Source: Anderseniella sp963700895
GTDB lineage: Bacteria > Pseudomonadota > Alphaproteobacteria > Rhizobiales > Aestuariivirgaceae
Direction: 5' to 3'
NCBI GenBank assembly: GCA_963700895.1
Contig: CAVOZI010000016.1
Coordinates: forward strand, 186,001 to 250,000
Length of the DNA: 64,000 bases
Shown one piece after another: positions 1-6,836 of the stretch. The notes beneath the pieces are model-generated. The model saw only the letters and a program-made list of their open reading frames with translations, made no database searches and was not told the origin of the DNA. The position numbers were made by a program, and so were the translations under genes. Each line of letters opens with the position of its first letter. Within the stretch, counting starts at the first letter, position 1.

Positions 1-540
1 AAACATGGCACGAAGTTCTGGGCTCATGTCGGGGAACCAGGTCGGATCAGCGTAGGTATAGGCGTTCAGATGATATAGCCCGGCATATTTCATCTCGTCA
101 TAGCCCTGCGCATTAGGCAGCGCGTAGTCGTCTTCGCCAAGGTGCCATTTGCCGGTGAAGAAGGTGTTGTAGCCGGCGGTCTTCAGCACCGAAGCCAGCG
201 TCCATTCGGCTGCGGGCAACCCGCCACCCTGGCCCTGGAAGGCCACCGTGGTCATGCCGCTGCGGTTCGGTATGCGCCCGGTCTGCATTGCAGCTCGACC
301 CGGTGTGCAGCTTGGCTGGGCATAAAACGACATGAACGTCATGCCTTCTTCGGCCAAGCGATCGATCGCCGGTGTCGGCATTCCACGGCCTTCGCCTCCG
401 CCATATGCTCCAAGGTCGCCATAGCCGGTGTCATCCGAAACGATAAGAATAATGTTGGGCTTCTTGTCCTGCGCAGCAACAGGCGAGGCGCCTATCGCGA
501 GCACGCTGGCAAGAAGCGTGACTAGAGAGAGTAATTTCAT
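1..540 (-). CDS. Sulfatase (arylsulfatase family), N-terminal part, runs off window edge
   Basis: Type I sulfatase that would hydrolyse sulfate esters, probably in the periplasm. The first ~23 residues form a signal peptide ending in VAAQ. It is followed by the metal-binding start NIILIVSDDTGYGDLG and then the formylglycine motif C-T-P-G-R, whose Cys must be converted to formylglycine by a maturase not seen here. The HLGEDD segment after GKW is also typical. The ATG at 540 is preceded by an AGGAGG ribosome site. Only ~180 residues are in the window, so the C-terminal half is missing because of the edge, not truncation. A second, different sulfatase lies at 6837-9344. Substrate is unknown. Confidence 0.93.
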   Translation of the reverse strand, partial: MKLLSLVTLLASVLAIGASPVAAQDKKPNIILIVSDDTGYGDLGAYGGGEGRGMPTPAIDRLAEEGMTFMSFYAQPSCTPGRAAMQTGRIPNRSGMTTVAFQGQGGGLPAAEWTLASVLKTAGYNTFFTGKWHLGEDDYALPNAQGYDEMKYAGLYHLNAYTYADPTWFPDMSPELRAMF

Positions 541-602
541 TTCTGTTTTTCCTCCTGCTGTTTGATCATGTCCCAGTCCCATGCTTTCAGTCTCGTCATT
601 CT

Positions 603-839
603 TCAGGCTGATGCGTCGTCCAGACGCGCCACTATTTCAGCTGCGATTTCGTCTGCGAGTTGGCGGTATTCGGCCACCTGGATCGCATTGTTTTCATCAC
701 GCTCCCAATGTCGGAGCGCTTTTACCGCGACTTCATAGTCCTCGCAGGCACAGCGGAAGCCCTCGTCCCGAGCACAGAGCCTGCGAACCTCCAATTCTCG
801 CTCGGGAAACCGTTCCAACAAGGCCGGCAGACGCTCCAT
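603..839 (-). CDS. Small charged hypothetical protein
   Basis: A 78-residue soluble protein rich in Glu, Arg and Ala, predicted mostly helical, with three Cys (CARDEGFRCACED region). There is no signal peptide or membrane segment. The ATG at 839 has a clear AAGGAGG site eight bases upstream, which is the main reason to call it real. It sits 63 bases upstream of, and on the same strand as, the sulfatase, so the two may be co-transcribed. I do not recognise the family, and no role is assigned. Confidence 0.7.
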   Translation of the reverse strand: MERLPALLERFPERELEVRRLCARDEGFRCACEDYEVAVKALRHWERDENNAIQVAEYRQLADEIAAEIVARLDDASA

Positions 840-1109
840 CGGACACCCTCCTTAGGACAGTCGCGATCTGAGTGGGCACCAAAAACCTGGGAAACAGGAG
901 GTGCGAACATGTTCGAACCTTTGGTTTTACCTCTTGAGCGCATCGGCGGCGCGATGACGAGCGGGTTCAGGGGGACTTGTCTGTTGCGCGCCACAGGTCG
1001 GTCCGGGGCCATCCGATCGCGGTCCAAATGTGGTAGTTTGGTCCTCCGTTTCGCGCATAGGACTGCTATGATCTAGTGGACAATCAATTTTGAACTGGAT
1101 TGGAAAGTT

Positions 1110-2918
1110 ATGACGCCAGAGGACAAAAAGATCAGCGCCCGACGAGTTGGCATGGATCCGTCGCAGTCTCTGCCCTCAGCGGACGATGTCCGGGCGCAGT
1201 TGGAGCGGATTCTTGGGGGCATGTCGTTTCGCGCTAGCCAGCGCCGACAGGCTATGCTGCGTTTCATCGTTGAAGAGACTCTGGCCGGTCACGGTGATCG
1301 ACTGAAGGGCGTGACTGTGGCCCAAGCCGTCTTTGGGCGGGACGATACCTTCGATCAGCAGTCCGATCCAATCGTGCGCCTGGAAGCGCGACGGCTACGC
1401 ACCGACCTCGACAGTTACTATATCAATGCCGGAAGCCAAGATCCCGTTCGTATAACCATCCCCAAGGGCGGTTACATCCCGCACTTCGCATGGCACAACC
1501 AGGATGCTCACGCGCCCGCGCTGCCATCATTACAAAATCCGCAGGACGTGACCGTGACGCCCTCAAGCGATATAGAAACCTCGGTCCAGCGCCGCCGCGG
1601 GCGCGTGAAGGTTGCCTTGGCACTTCTCACCATCGGCGGTCTGGCGGCGATCGCCACCGCCGTTTTCGGGCTGCGCAGCCCCGGACCGGACGCGGTGCAA
1701 GCCCGGACGCCCGCAATCATCGTGCTGCCGTTCGAGGCGTTCGGAGACATCGATGATATCGAGCTGATTGCTTCTGGTGTGACCCAGGAACTGATCGCGA
1801 ATCTCATGCTGTTTCGGGATTTCCGAGTTTACACTACGACGGCTAGTTTTCGGCAGGATGCTGGTGCTAATCCGGAAACACTCAGGCGCGACCTGGGAGT
1901 TTCCTTCGTCGTGACGGGCATCATGCAATCGCAGAACGGTCAGCTTCACCTTCGCGCCCGGCTGGTTGATACGAAGACGGGCGAGGTGCGCTGGAGCGGC
2001 GACTACGAAGAACCGCTCAACCCGGGCGATCTCTTTGAGGTGCAAAAAGATCTTGCGGTGGCGATTTCGACCGAACTCGGCGAGTCCTACGGCGCCGTGA
2101 ACGAGGCTATCGCGCAGCGAATGATCGCCGACACCGCGCCGAGCATGCCAAGCTACGCCTGCATCCTTCGCGCCTATGATTACAGGCGAAGCTTCGACGT
2201 GGCACTGTTCGCGCCCGCCATGGACTGCCTGAAGCAAGCGGTCGTTCGCGATCCCAACTATGCCGATGCCTGGGCGATGCTCGGCTGGCTGCATCTCGAC
2301 GCGGCGCGGCGGGGCTTCGTGCCTGAGGCCGAGCACCCGACCCAGATGGCCGCGGCGTTCGATGCAACTTCGCACGCCGTCGATCTCGAGCCCCGCAGCC
2401 CGCGGGCGCTGGCGGCCCTCTCGGCCATCACGTTCTACCGGGGCGACTACGACGCGGCGGAGGCCCTGCAACGCAAGGTGTTGGCGCTCAATCCGAACGA
2501 TCCCGACACCCTCGCCCAGCTCGGCTGGCGGCTGGCGGTGCGCGGCAACCGGGAGGGCCTGACGTATCTCGAGCAGGCGGTGAGGCGCAGTGCCAATCCG
2601 CCCGGTTGGTATCACAATCTTATAGCGGTCTACGCCTATCTTGATGGCGATTACGCGCGCGCTCTCGCCGAGGCGGAAAAATCCGCGACGTCCGGCTCCG
2701 CCGTCGGCATGTCGTTCGTCGCGATGAGCCACGCCAAGCTCGGCGACATGGAGGCGGCGCGCGACGCGCTTACGTCCATGACCAAGGCCTGGCCGCTGCT
2801 GGGGCGCGACCCCGCCGCCGCTTACCGCACGCACCACGCCACCGACGCGATTGTCGAGACGCTGGTCGAGGGGTTGCTTTTGGCCGGCTGGGCTCCACCG
2901 GACGAGTCCTTGCAATAA
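1110..2918 (+). CDS. Membrane-anchored TolB-like / TPR protein
   Basis: A 602-residue protein. Residues 1-130 form a soluble N-terminal region of the kind found at the front of proteins often labelled 'adenylate cyclase' in rhizobia, although no cyclase domain is present. One membrane segment lies at about 167-189. A TolB/FlgO-like domain follows from about 202 (IIVLPFEAFGDIDD, then GVTQELIANL), and tetratricopeptide repeats run from about 350 to the end. The likely topology is cytoplasmic N-terminus and periplasmic TolB/TPR part. A signalling or scaffold role is inference. ATG 1110 is used because GGAAAG precedes it; ATG 1152 is an alternative. It is divergent from the sulfatase pair. Confidence 0.85.
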   Translation: MTPEDKKISARRVGMDPSQSLPSADDVRAQLERILGGMSFRASQRRQAMLRFIVEETLAGHGDRLKGVTVAQAVFGRDDTFDQQSDPIVRLEARRLRTDLDSYYINAGSQDPVRITIPKGGYIPHFAWHNQDAHAPALPSLQNPQDVTVTPSSDIETSVQRRRGRVKVALALLTIGGLAAIATAVFGLRSPGPDAVQARTPAIIVLPFEAFGDIDDIELIASGVTQELIANLMLFRDFRVYTTTASFRQDAGANPETLRRDLGVSFVVTGIMQSQNGQLHLRARLVDTKTGEVRWSGDYEEPLNPGDLFEVQKDLAVAISTELGESYGAVNEAIAQRMIADTAPSMPSYACILRAYDYRRSFDVALFAPAMDCLKQAVVRDPNYADAWAMLGWLHLDAARRGFVPEAEHPTQMAAAFDATSHAVDLEPRSPRALAALSAITFYRGDYDAAEALQRKVLALNPNDPDTLAQLGWRLAVRGNREGLTYLEQAVRRSANPPGWYHNLIAVYAYLDGDYARALAEAEKSATSGSAVGMSFVAMSHAKLGDMEAARDALTSMTKAWPLLGRDPAAAYRTHHATDAIVETLVEGLLLAGWAPPDESLQ

Positions 2919-3127
2919 CCTAGGCAGTCAGTCCGCCGCTCAACCCGACCAATGGAGATATGACTTGAATCAGCATCTTGACATAGTCGCAAGCGTGCCA
3001 ACCTCTATCCCTGCAAGGGTGTCGACACCTGGGAACACAATCTGAACTTGTGTCGCGTCGTGTTCTTCGCCCGAGAGTTTGCGCGCCATGCTGCAGCGCC
3101 GATCGATCTGCTATGCAGCTTACCGTG

Positions 3128-3160
3128 CCGGCCCAAAAGCAGTTCAATTTCAATCGCCAT
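3128..3160 (+). pseudogene. Orphan C-terminal tail of a lipase-type gene
   Basis: This short stretch reads P-A-Q-K-Q-F-N-F-N-R-H, matching the last residues of the duplicated lipase tail at 15567-15776 (P-V-Q-K-Q-F-N-F-N-R-H). Five of the nine QKQFNFNRH codons differ only at synonymous positions, so it is a diverged homologue and not a recent copy. There is no stop directly after it and no recognisable lipase body upstream. It is read as the relic of a third copy of this gene tail. It is too short for certainty. Confidence 0.4.
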
Positions 3161-3228
3161 TGGTTACAATCTGTCGACCCGTTCCTGGCGCGAACATACT
3201 ATTAAATGAAGTCGGCAATAATGTCCGA

Positions 3229-3400
3229 GCCGGGTCTTGGCTGTGTGAAAACTCCGAAAATCGGGCCCAGATCAGATTTTCTGCCTCGCTCTGAAAATTC
3301 TGCATCAACAAAATCAATGGGTTACGAAAGGGCAAACTCACCAAATAGCCGTCAAGAATCGTAACAAGCGAGTTTTCACACAGGCTGGGTCAAAACCGGC
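3229..3400. repeat. MITE-like element with inverted ends
   Basis: An exact 13-base inverted repeat (tgtgtgaaaactc at 3242-3254 and its complement at 3370-3382) extends outward imperfectly into GCCGGGT.../...CCGGC. It encloses ~115 bases with no gene. The layout is that of a miniature inverted-repeat element. The right end merges into the dispersed repeat that starts at 3387. Target duplication not resolved. Confidence 0.5.
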
Positions 3401-3450
3401 CGATTTTGGCTTTCTCGGAGAACGTCTGCTCTGCCCCCGAAAGCTGCCGT
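3387..3450 (+). repeat. Dispersed intergenic repeat, copy A
   Basis: This copy is identical over 62 bases to copy B at 18370-18432. It is related at ~70-80% by eye to copies at 17005 and 25524 (plus strand) and 48775 (minus strand). The core is GGGTCAAAACCGGCCG, then a variable stretch, then TCTGCTCTGCCCCCGAAAGC. It gives spurious short peptides of the type GQxRPxL...CSAPES. Two of the five copies lie beside IS material. Confidence 0.75.
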
Positions 3451-3557
3451 CTTTTGGGGCGACCCGGAGAGTCCGTTACGTGCCAAAAGGCGACATGCCC
3501 ACCTCCGAATCAACGCCCTCAGCGTAACACGGCCTCTGCCCGGCAAACCACCACTCG

Positions 3558-3702
3558 GCGGCGGTTCCGGGCTGATGCTGCCTTCGCCATCCCGGCGCTG
3601 TTTGATCTGCTGGAGGCCGAGGGCTGGGACTACGCCATCCGGATCAAGGGCAATGCCAGGCTCCACGAGCGCAGCGATTGGCTGACGAAGCGCCGCCCTG
3701 GA
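3558..3702 (+). pseudogene. IS1380-family transposase fragment
   Basis: About 48 residues read FRADAAFAIPALFDLLEAEG, then DYAIRIKGNARL and LTKRRPG. This is the conserved central DDE region of IS1380-type transposases (family pattern F-R-x-D-x-A-F-A ... Y-A-I-R-x-x-x-N-x-x-L). Nothing of the N- or C-terminal parts is recognisable on either side. The fragment ends 13 bases before the stop codon of the convergent Gly/His-rich gene, so it is a dead remnant. Confidence 0.65.
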
Positions 3703-3714
3703 AAATCACTAACG

Positions 3715-4134
3715 TCAGTAGCCGATGCAGTAACCCGGATAGTCCATCCTGTAATTTGGATCCGCGCACGGATCCCACCCTGGCGTATTCGCTATGCCAT
3801 ATCCAAGCATGCCGCCAACCGCGGCTCCCCCCCAGAAACCGCCGTTGTAGCCCCAGCCGCCATGGTGATGATTGCCACCGCCGCCGTGATGACCGCCGCC
3901 GCCGTGAAAGCCACCGCCGCCGTGATGACCGCCGCCGCCGTGAAAGCCACCGCCGCCGTGAAAACCACCACCGCCGTGATGACCACCACCGCCGTGATGA
4001 CCGCCGCCGCCGTGAAAGCCACCACCGCCGTGATGACCGCCGCCGCCGTGACCGTGAGCCATCGCCAAAGACATGCTTTGTAAGATACCAAATGAAAGCG
4101 CCGCAGCTCCTGCAATCAAAGTGGACTTTTTCAT
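3715..4134 (-). CDS. Secreted Gly/His-rich repeat protein
   Basis: A 139-residue exported protein. The signal peptide covers the first ~26 residues and ends AMAHG. Residues ~28-88 are a tandem array of six-residue units G-G-G-G-H-H and G-G-G-G-F-H. The C-terminal segment has Gly/Trp/Tyr (GWGYNGGFWGG) and two Cys (DPCADPN, PGYCIGY). Such His-rich arrays can bind Zn, Cu or Ni, but that role is inference. The start ATG overlaps the stop of the upstream gene (TGATG), so translation is coupled; a GTG one codon earlier is possible. GGGAGGAGC lies at the right distance. The DNA is a low-complexity 18-base repeat, so copy number may vary. Confidence 0.8.
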   Translation of the reverse strand: MKKSTLIAGAAALSFGILQSMSLAMAHGHGGGGHHGGGGFHGGGGHHGGGGHHGGGGFHGGGGFHGGGGHHGGGGFHGGGGHHGGGGNHHHGGWGYNGGFWGGAAVGGMLGYGIANTPGWDPCADPNYRMDYPGYCIGY

Positions 4135-4475
4135 CACTTTGCTCCTCCCAAGCCCATTTCGGCCTTTACAGCGTTCACATGTGTAAGCAGTTCTGCGCAG
4201 TCAGTTTCTTTTTTGTCCGACGCCGCTCCATATCCAATGGCAACCGCAAAAGCAAAGGCGACTTCATTGCCATCAATATGATAAATCATATCAAACATCT
4301 CTTCAAAATCAGCCCGCGCTTCAGGCCGATCTTTTTCCGATAGGCAAGTATAAGTTTTACCTACGGCAAGGCCAAGTTGACGGGCCTTGTTTGTGATACC
4401 ATCATCGTGCGCCATTGCTGATGTCACCAACAGCATACCAAGGGCAGTAGAAAAAGTCAGACTTCGCATCATCAT
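4134..4475 (-). CDS. Small exported protein, translationally coupled
   Basis: A 113-residue protein with a signal peptide (MRSLTFSTALG...VTSAMAHDDG) and a mature domain with two Cys (TYTCLSEKD, ETDCAEL). The mature part is mostly helical and acidic. No family recognised. The longer frame to 4529 lacks a ribosome site and puts residues in front of the signal peptide, so one of the three consecutive ATGs at 4469-4475 is preferred. Its stop overlaps the start of the Gly/His-rich gene by one base. The two probably form one exported unit. Confidence 0.7.
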   Translation of the reverse strand: MMMRSLTFSTALGMLLVTSAMAHDDGITNKARQLGLAVGKTYTCLSEKDRPEARADFEEMFDMIYHIDGNEVAFAFAVAIGYGAASDKKETDCAELLTHVNAVKAEMGLGGAK

Positions 4476-5128
4476 GGCTTCATATCCAATACTGAATTTA
4501 AACAGCGCCGAATGGGTACCCATTGCCAATTCCAGCCGATTCGCTTGAGTATCCGCACGCTAGCCAATCTATTAGCGGGGATTTCCCATTTGAACTACCT
4601 TTAATCCGACATGCCCCAGATAGGCTTCTTCGTAGGGAGAGATTGGCATGGGTCGTTTCTTTTTCCAAACCTCTCTTGTTTTGGCGCAGCATCCGACCGA
4701 TTTTCAACGGATATGACGCCTTGCGAGCAGGATTTGACCGATTGTCAGCGAATTTGGGTATAGCTCGGCGTCTGTCCGTCATCATACCCGTCATGACGCA
4801 GCATTACACGATGCTGCAGCGCAACCTGCTCTACACCGGCGTGATCCGGGGCAAGCGACTGGTCCGTCCAAAGGGGTGTTGATCACAACAAAATCCGGAT
4901 TAATCAAGCTGTCGAAACCAGAAATCGCGCTCGGTTTCTGGGTCAGGTGCCCAAACAACGGCGACAGTCGTACAGGGGGCTTGATAGGGGCGCAAAACAT
5001 CGACAGCATGCAATAAAGGGCATGCTACTTGGGGAATGTTGGTTAAGAGCGCCTTCTCTAATTTGCATGTGTGGAGCGATAACCAAACACCGCTTATCCA
5101 GAAACCCAACAGTAAGATAGTCGCGGCT
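4476..5128. other. Gene-poor remnant region
   Basis: No intact gene is visible here. The one recognisable piece is the helicase fragment at 4775-4866. The rest, up to the IS30 end, gives only short frames without ribosome sites. Confidence 0.6.
4775..4866 (+). pseudogene. RecD/TraA-type helicase C-terminal fragment
   Basis: About 30 residues read VIIPVMTQHYTMLQRNLLYT, then GVIRGKRLV. This is the conserved late SF1B helicase motif region (Q-H-Y-x-M-L-Q-R-N-L-L-Y-T-G-V-T-R) of RecD2 and TraA-like proteins. The usual Thr of V-T-R-G-K is Ile here. Sequence before and after does not continue the family, so it is a short relic, perhaps of a conjugative relaxase gene. Confidence 0.65.
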
Positions 5129-6154
5129 GGATTCACATTTCAAGTGCAACACCGAGTTGTTGAGCGAAGGCCTCGATTGGGGTCTGGAAGTCGAGACATT
5201 TTCGCGGGGTTGAGTTGAGTATCCAGACGATGTCGTCGAGGTCTGCATCACTGTAGTCGGACAGCGATGTCTTGCGCGATAACTCACGTCGCAGCCGTCC
5301 GTTGGTGTTCTCGATGGAGCCACGCTGCCAGGGGCTGTGAGGGTCACAGAAATAGGCTGGCATGGCGATCTTTTGCCGGACCTTTTCATGCCGGGCGAAC
5401 TCTCCGCCATTGTCATGAGTGATGCTGCGACGCGCAATGCCGGGCAAGCCTTGCAGTTCGGTGACGATGGCCTCGGCAGTATCGCCTGCATCCTTGCTGT
5501 GAAGCCGGCGGACCAGCGTCAGTCGGGTGGTGCGCTCGTGCAGGGTGAGCAGGATGTCGCGCTGGCGGCGGAAGTGCACGAGATCGCCCTCCCAATGACC
5601 AAACTCGCATCTTTGAGCAACCCTTTCAGGACGTTGACTGATCGGCACACGATCAGGAATGGCCGGCTCCCGCTTGCCGTTGCGCACCCGGCGGCCTCGT
5701 TTCGACTTGCGCTGGGCCAGGTATCGCGGCAGCCCCGTGCGGCGGCCTGCCGGACTGTAGACATACCGGTAGATGGACTCCGTCGATACCGTGTGGTCGA
5801 CTTCATCGAGCTCCATCCGCCCGGCGATCTGTTCCGGAGACCATCCCATGGCAAGGCGGTCTTCGACATAGTCGCGAAGGTGGGTGGAGCGCTCAATGCG
5901 TGACCCCCGCAGCTTCCTCGCCCAGGCACGGCGTTCCGCGCTGATGGGGTTGTAGCCATCAACCCGTCGGTTACGCCCCAGCTCCCGGTAGATACTGCTG
6001 CGGTTCCGGCCAAGCCGTTGCGCAATCTCGGTCTTCGAAAGCCCCAACTCCATCAGGCTGAACAGCTGACAGCGGTCTTCAAGTGTGAAGTGATCATAAT
6101 GTGTTCCCATGGCGATCCCGGATATACCCGGTGTCGCACTTGGTTTGCGAATCT
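5129..6154 (-). mobile_element. IS30-family insertion sequence
   Basis: A ~1.03 kb element with imperfect terminal inverted repeats. The left end is GGATTCACATTTCAAGTGC at 5129; the right end complements to AGATTCGCAAACCAAGTGC at 6154. The single transposase gene (5133-6110) starts and ends almost inside the repeats. A target duplication of 2-3 bases could not be fixed. The right side abuts an orphan porin 3' end while the left side does not resemble porin, so an adjacent deletion is likely. Confidence 0.85.
5133..6110 (-). CDS. IS30-family transposase
   Basis: A 325-residue DDE transposase, full length for the family. The N-terminal helix-turn-helix reads LSKTEIAQRLGRNRSSIYRE. The IS30 motif W-S-P-E-Q-I-A-G-R is at about residue 90. 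The catalytic core shows H-W-E-G-D-L-V, T-H-D-N-G-G-E-F and R-G-S-I-E-N-T-N-G, giving D, D and E in order with normal spacing. The frame is uninterrupted, so the element may be active. The start is ATG 6110, just inside the terminal repeat. Confidence 0.95.
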   Translation of the reverse strand: MGTHYDHFTLEDRCQLFSLMELGLSKTEIAQRLGRNRSSIYRELGRNRRVDGYNPISAERRAWARKLRGSRIERSTHLRDYVEDRLAMGWSPEQIAGRMELDEVDHTVSTESIYRYVYSPAGRRTGLPRYLAQRKSKRGRRVRNGKREPAIPDRVPISQRPERVAQRCEFGHWEGDLVHFRRQRDILLTLHERTTRLTLVRRLHSKDAGDTAEAIVTELQGLPGIARRSITHDNGGEFARHEKVRQKIAMPAYFCDPHSPWQRGSIENTNGRLRRELSRKTSLSDYSDADLDDIVWILNSTPRKCLDFQTPIEAFAQQLGVALEM

Positions 6155-6240
6155 AGCTGAGAACGGCAGCAATGAGTATGAACGGGGATTTTCGATGCTA
6201 GCTGGTATGCGATTGAATTTCTTCTGTGGTTGCCGCCCAT
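6155..6240 (+). pseudogene. Orphan 3' end of a porin-like gene
   Basis: The frame reads GSNEYERGFSMLAGMRLNF, which matches the last 18 residues of the intact porin at 13358-14533 (SNDYERGFSTLAGIRVKL) at 12 of 18 positions by eye. It begins directly after the IS30 right end; the rest of the gene is gone. Reading continues a few residues to a TGA at 6240. It is a decayed paralogue truncated at the IS30 junction. Confidence 0.65.
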
Positions 6241-6836
6241 GATGCAAGAGGGTTTTTGTCCTTCTGAACTTGTGATCGAGTGCAGTCTTCTGTCAGGCCT
6301 ATGTTTGATTGCGGCGCTGTCAGAGACCGCTGACGGCTCATGAAAGTCGCAGTAGCAACTGGATTACCGACCGCTGCCCGGGTCAAAACCAGAAGCGCCC
6401 ATGATGCCGAGCGGATAGCGCGGGCCGGCTTCAGCAGAGTTCGGCACTGTCGCGGTGAGCACGACTGAAATGCCCCCTCTGAGGTGGTCCACCAATCGGG
6501 ATAGTTTTATCGCACGCGCTCCGGCGATGGAGTCGCCCATCCTCCAGCGACAAGGTGAGATAGCAAAGCACCCGCTCGGGCATGTGATACCTGCGAGCCA
6601 GTCTGCCGTCGGTCTGCTGTGATGGCCGCAATAGGCAGCCCTAGCTGCTGTTGATCTCGGTGCACGGCCAAGCTGGCGCGAGAAAGCAAAACCGTCCCGT
6701 ACATTTGCACTAGGCTTTGATCGAGGCGTTGGAAATGCAGTGATCAAACTGCTTTTCAGCCTCCACGCTTGTTCGCGCTCAATCAAGCCCGGTCACATCT
6801 GCGTCAAGATGAAGTTTATTTTGGGGAGGTCACGTT
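6241..6836. other. Intergenic region without a supported gene
   Basis: Open frames here (for example 6364-6786 minus) lack ribosome sites and family resemblance. The last bases hold the good ribosome site of the sulfatase gene. Nothing else can be supported. Confidence 0.5.

Noticed and set aside
1563..2915. A 450-codon antisense frame over the TolB/TPR gene
   Set aside because: Shadow frame of a gene with clear domains on the other strand.
3870..4060. Possible CRISPR-like array of short repeats
   Set aside because: The units are 6-codon coding repeats with no unique spacers and keep a reading frame with a signal peptide.
3406..4343. Two long plus-strand frames across the Gly/His-rich gene
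   Set aside because: They come from the low-complexity repeat read in the wrong direction and mix an IS relic with antisense sequence.
6364..6786. A 140-codon minus-strand frame before the sulfatase
   Set aside because: No start signal and no recognisable family; overlapping frames in the same region are equally open.
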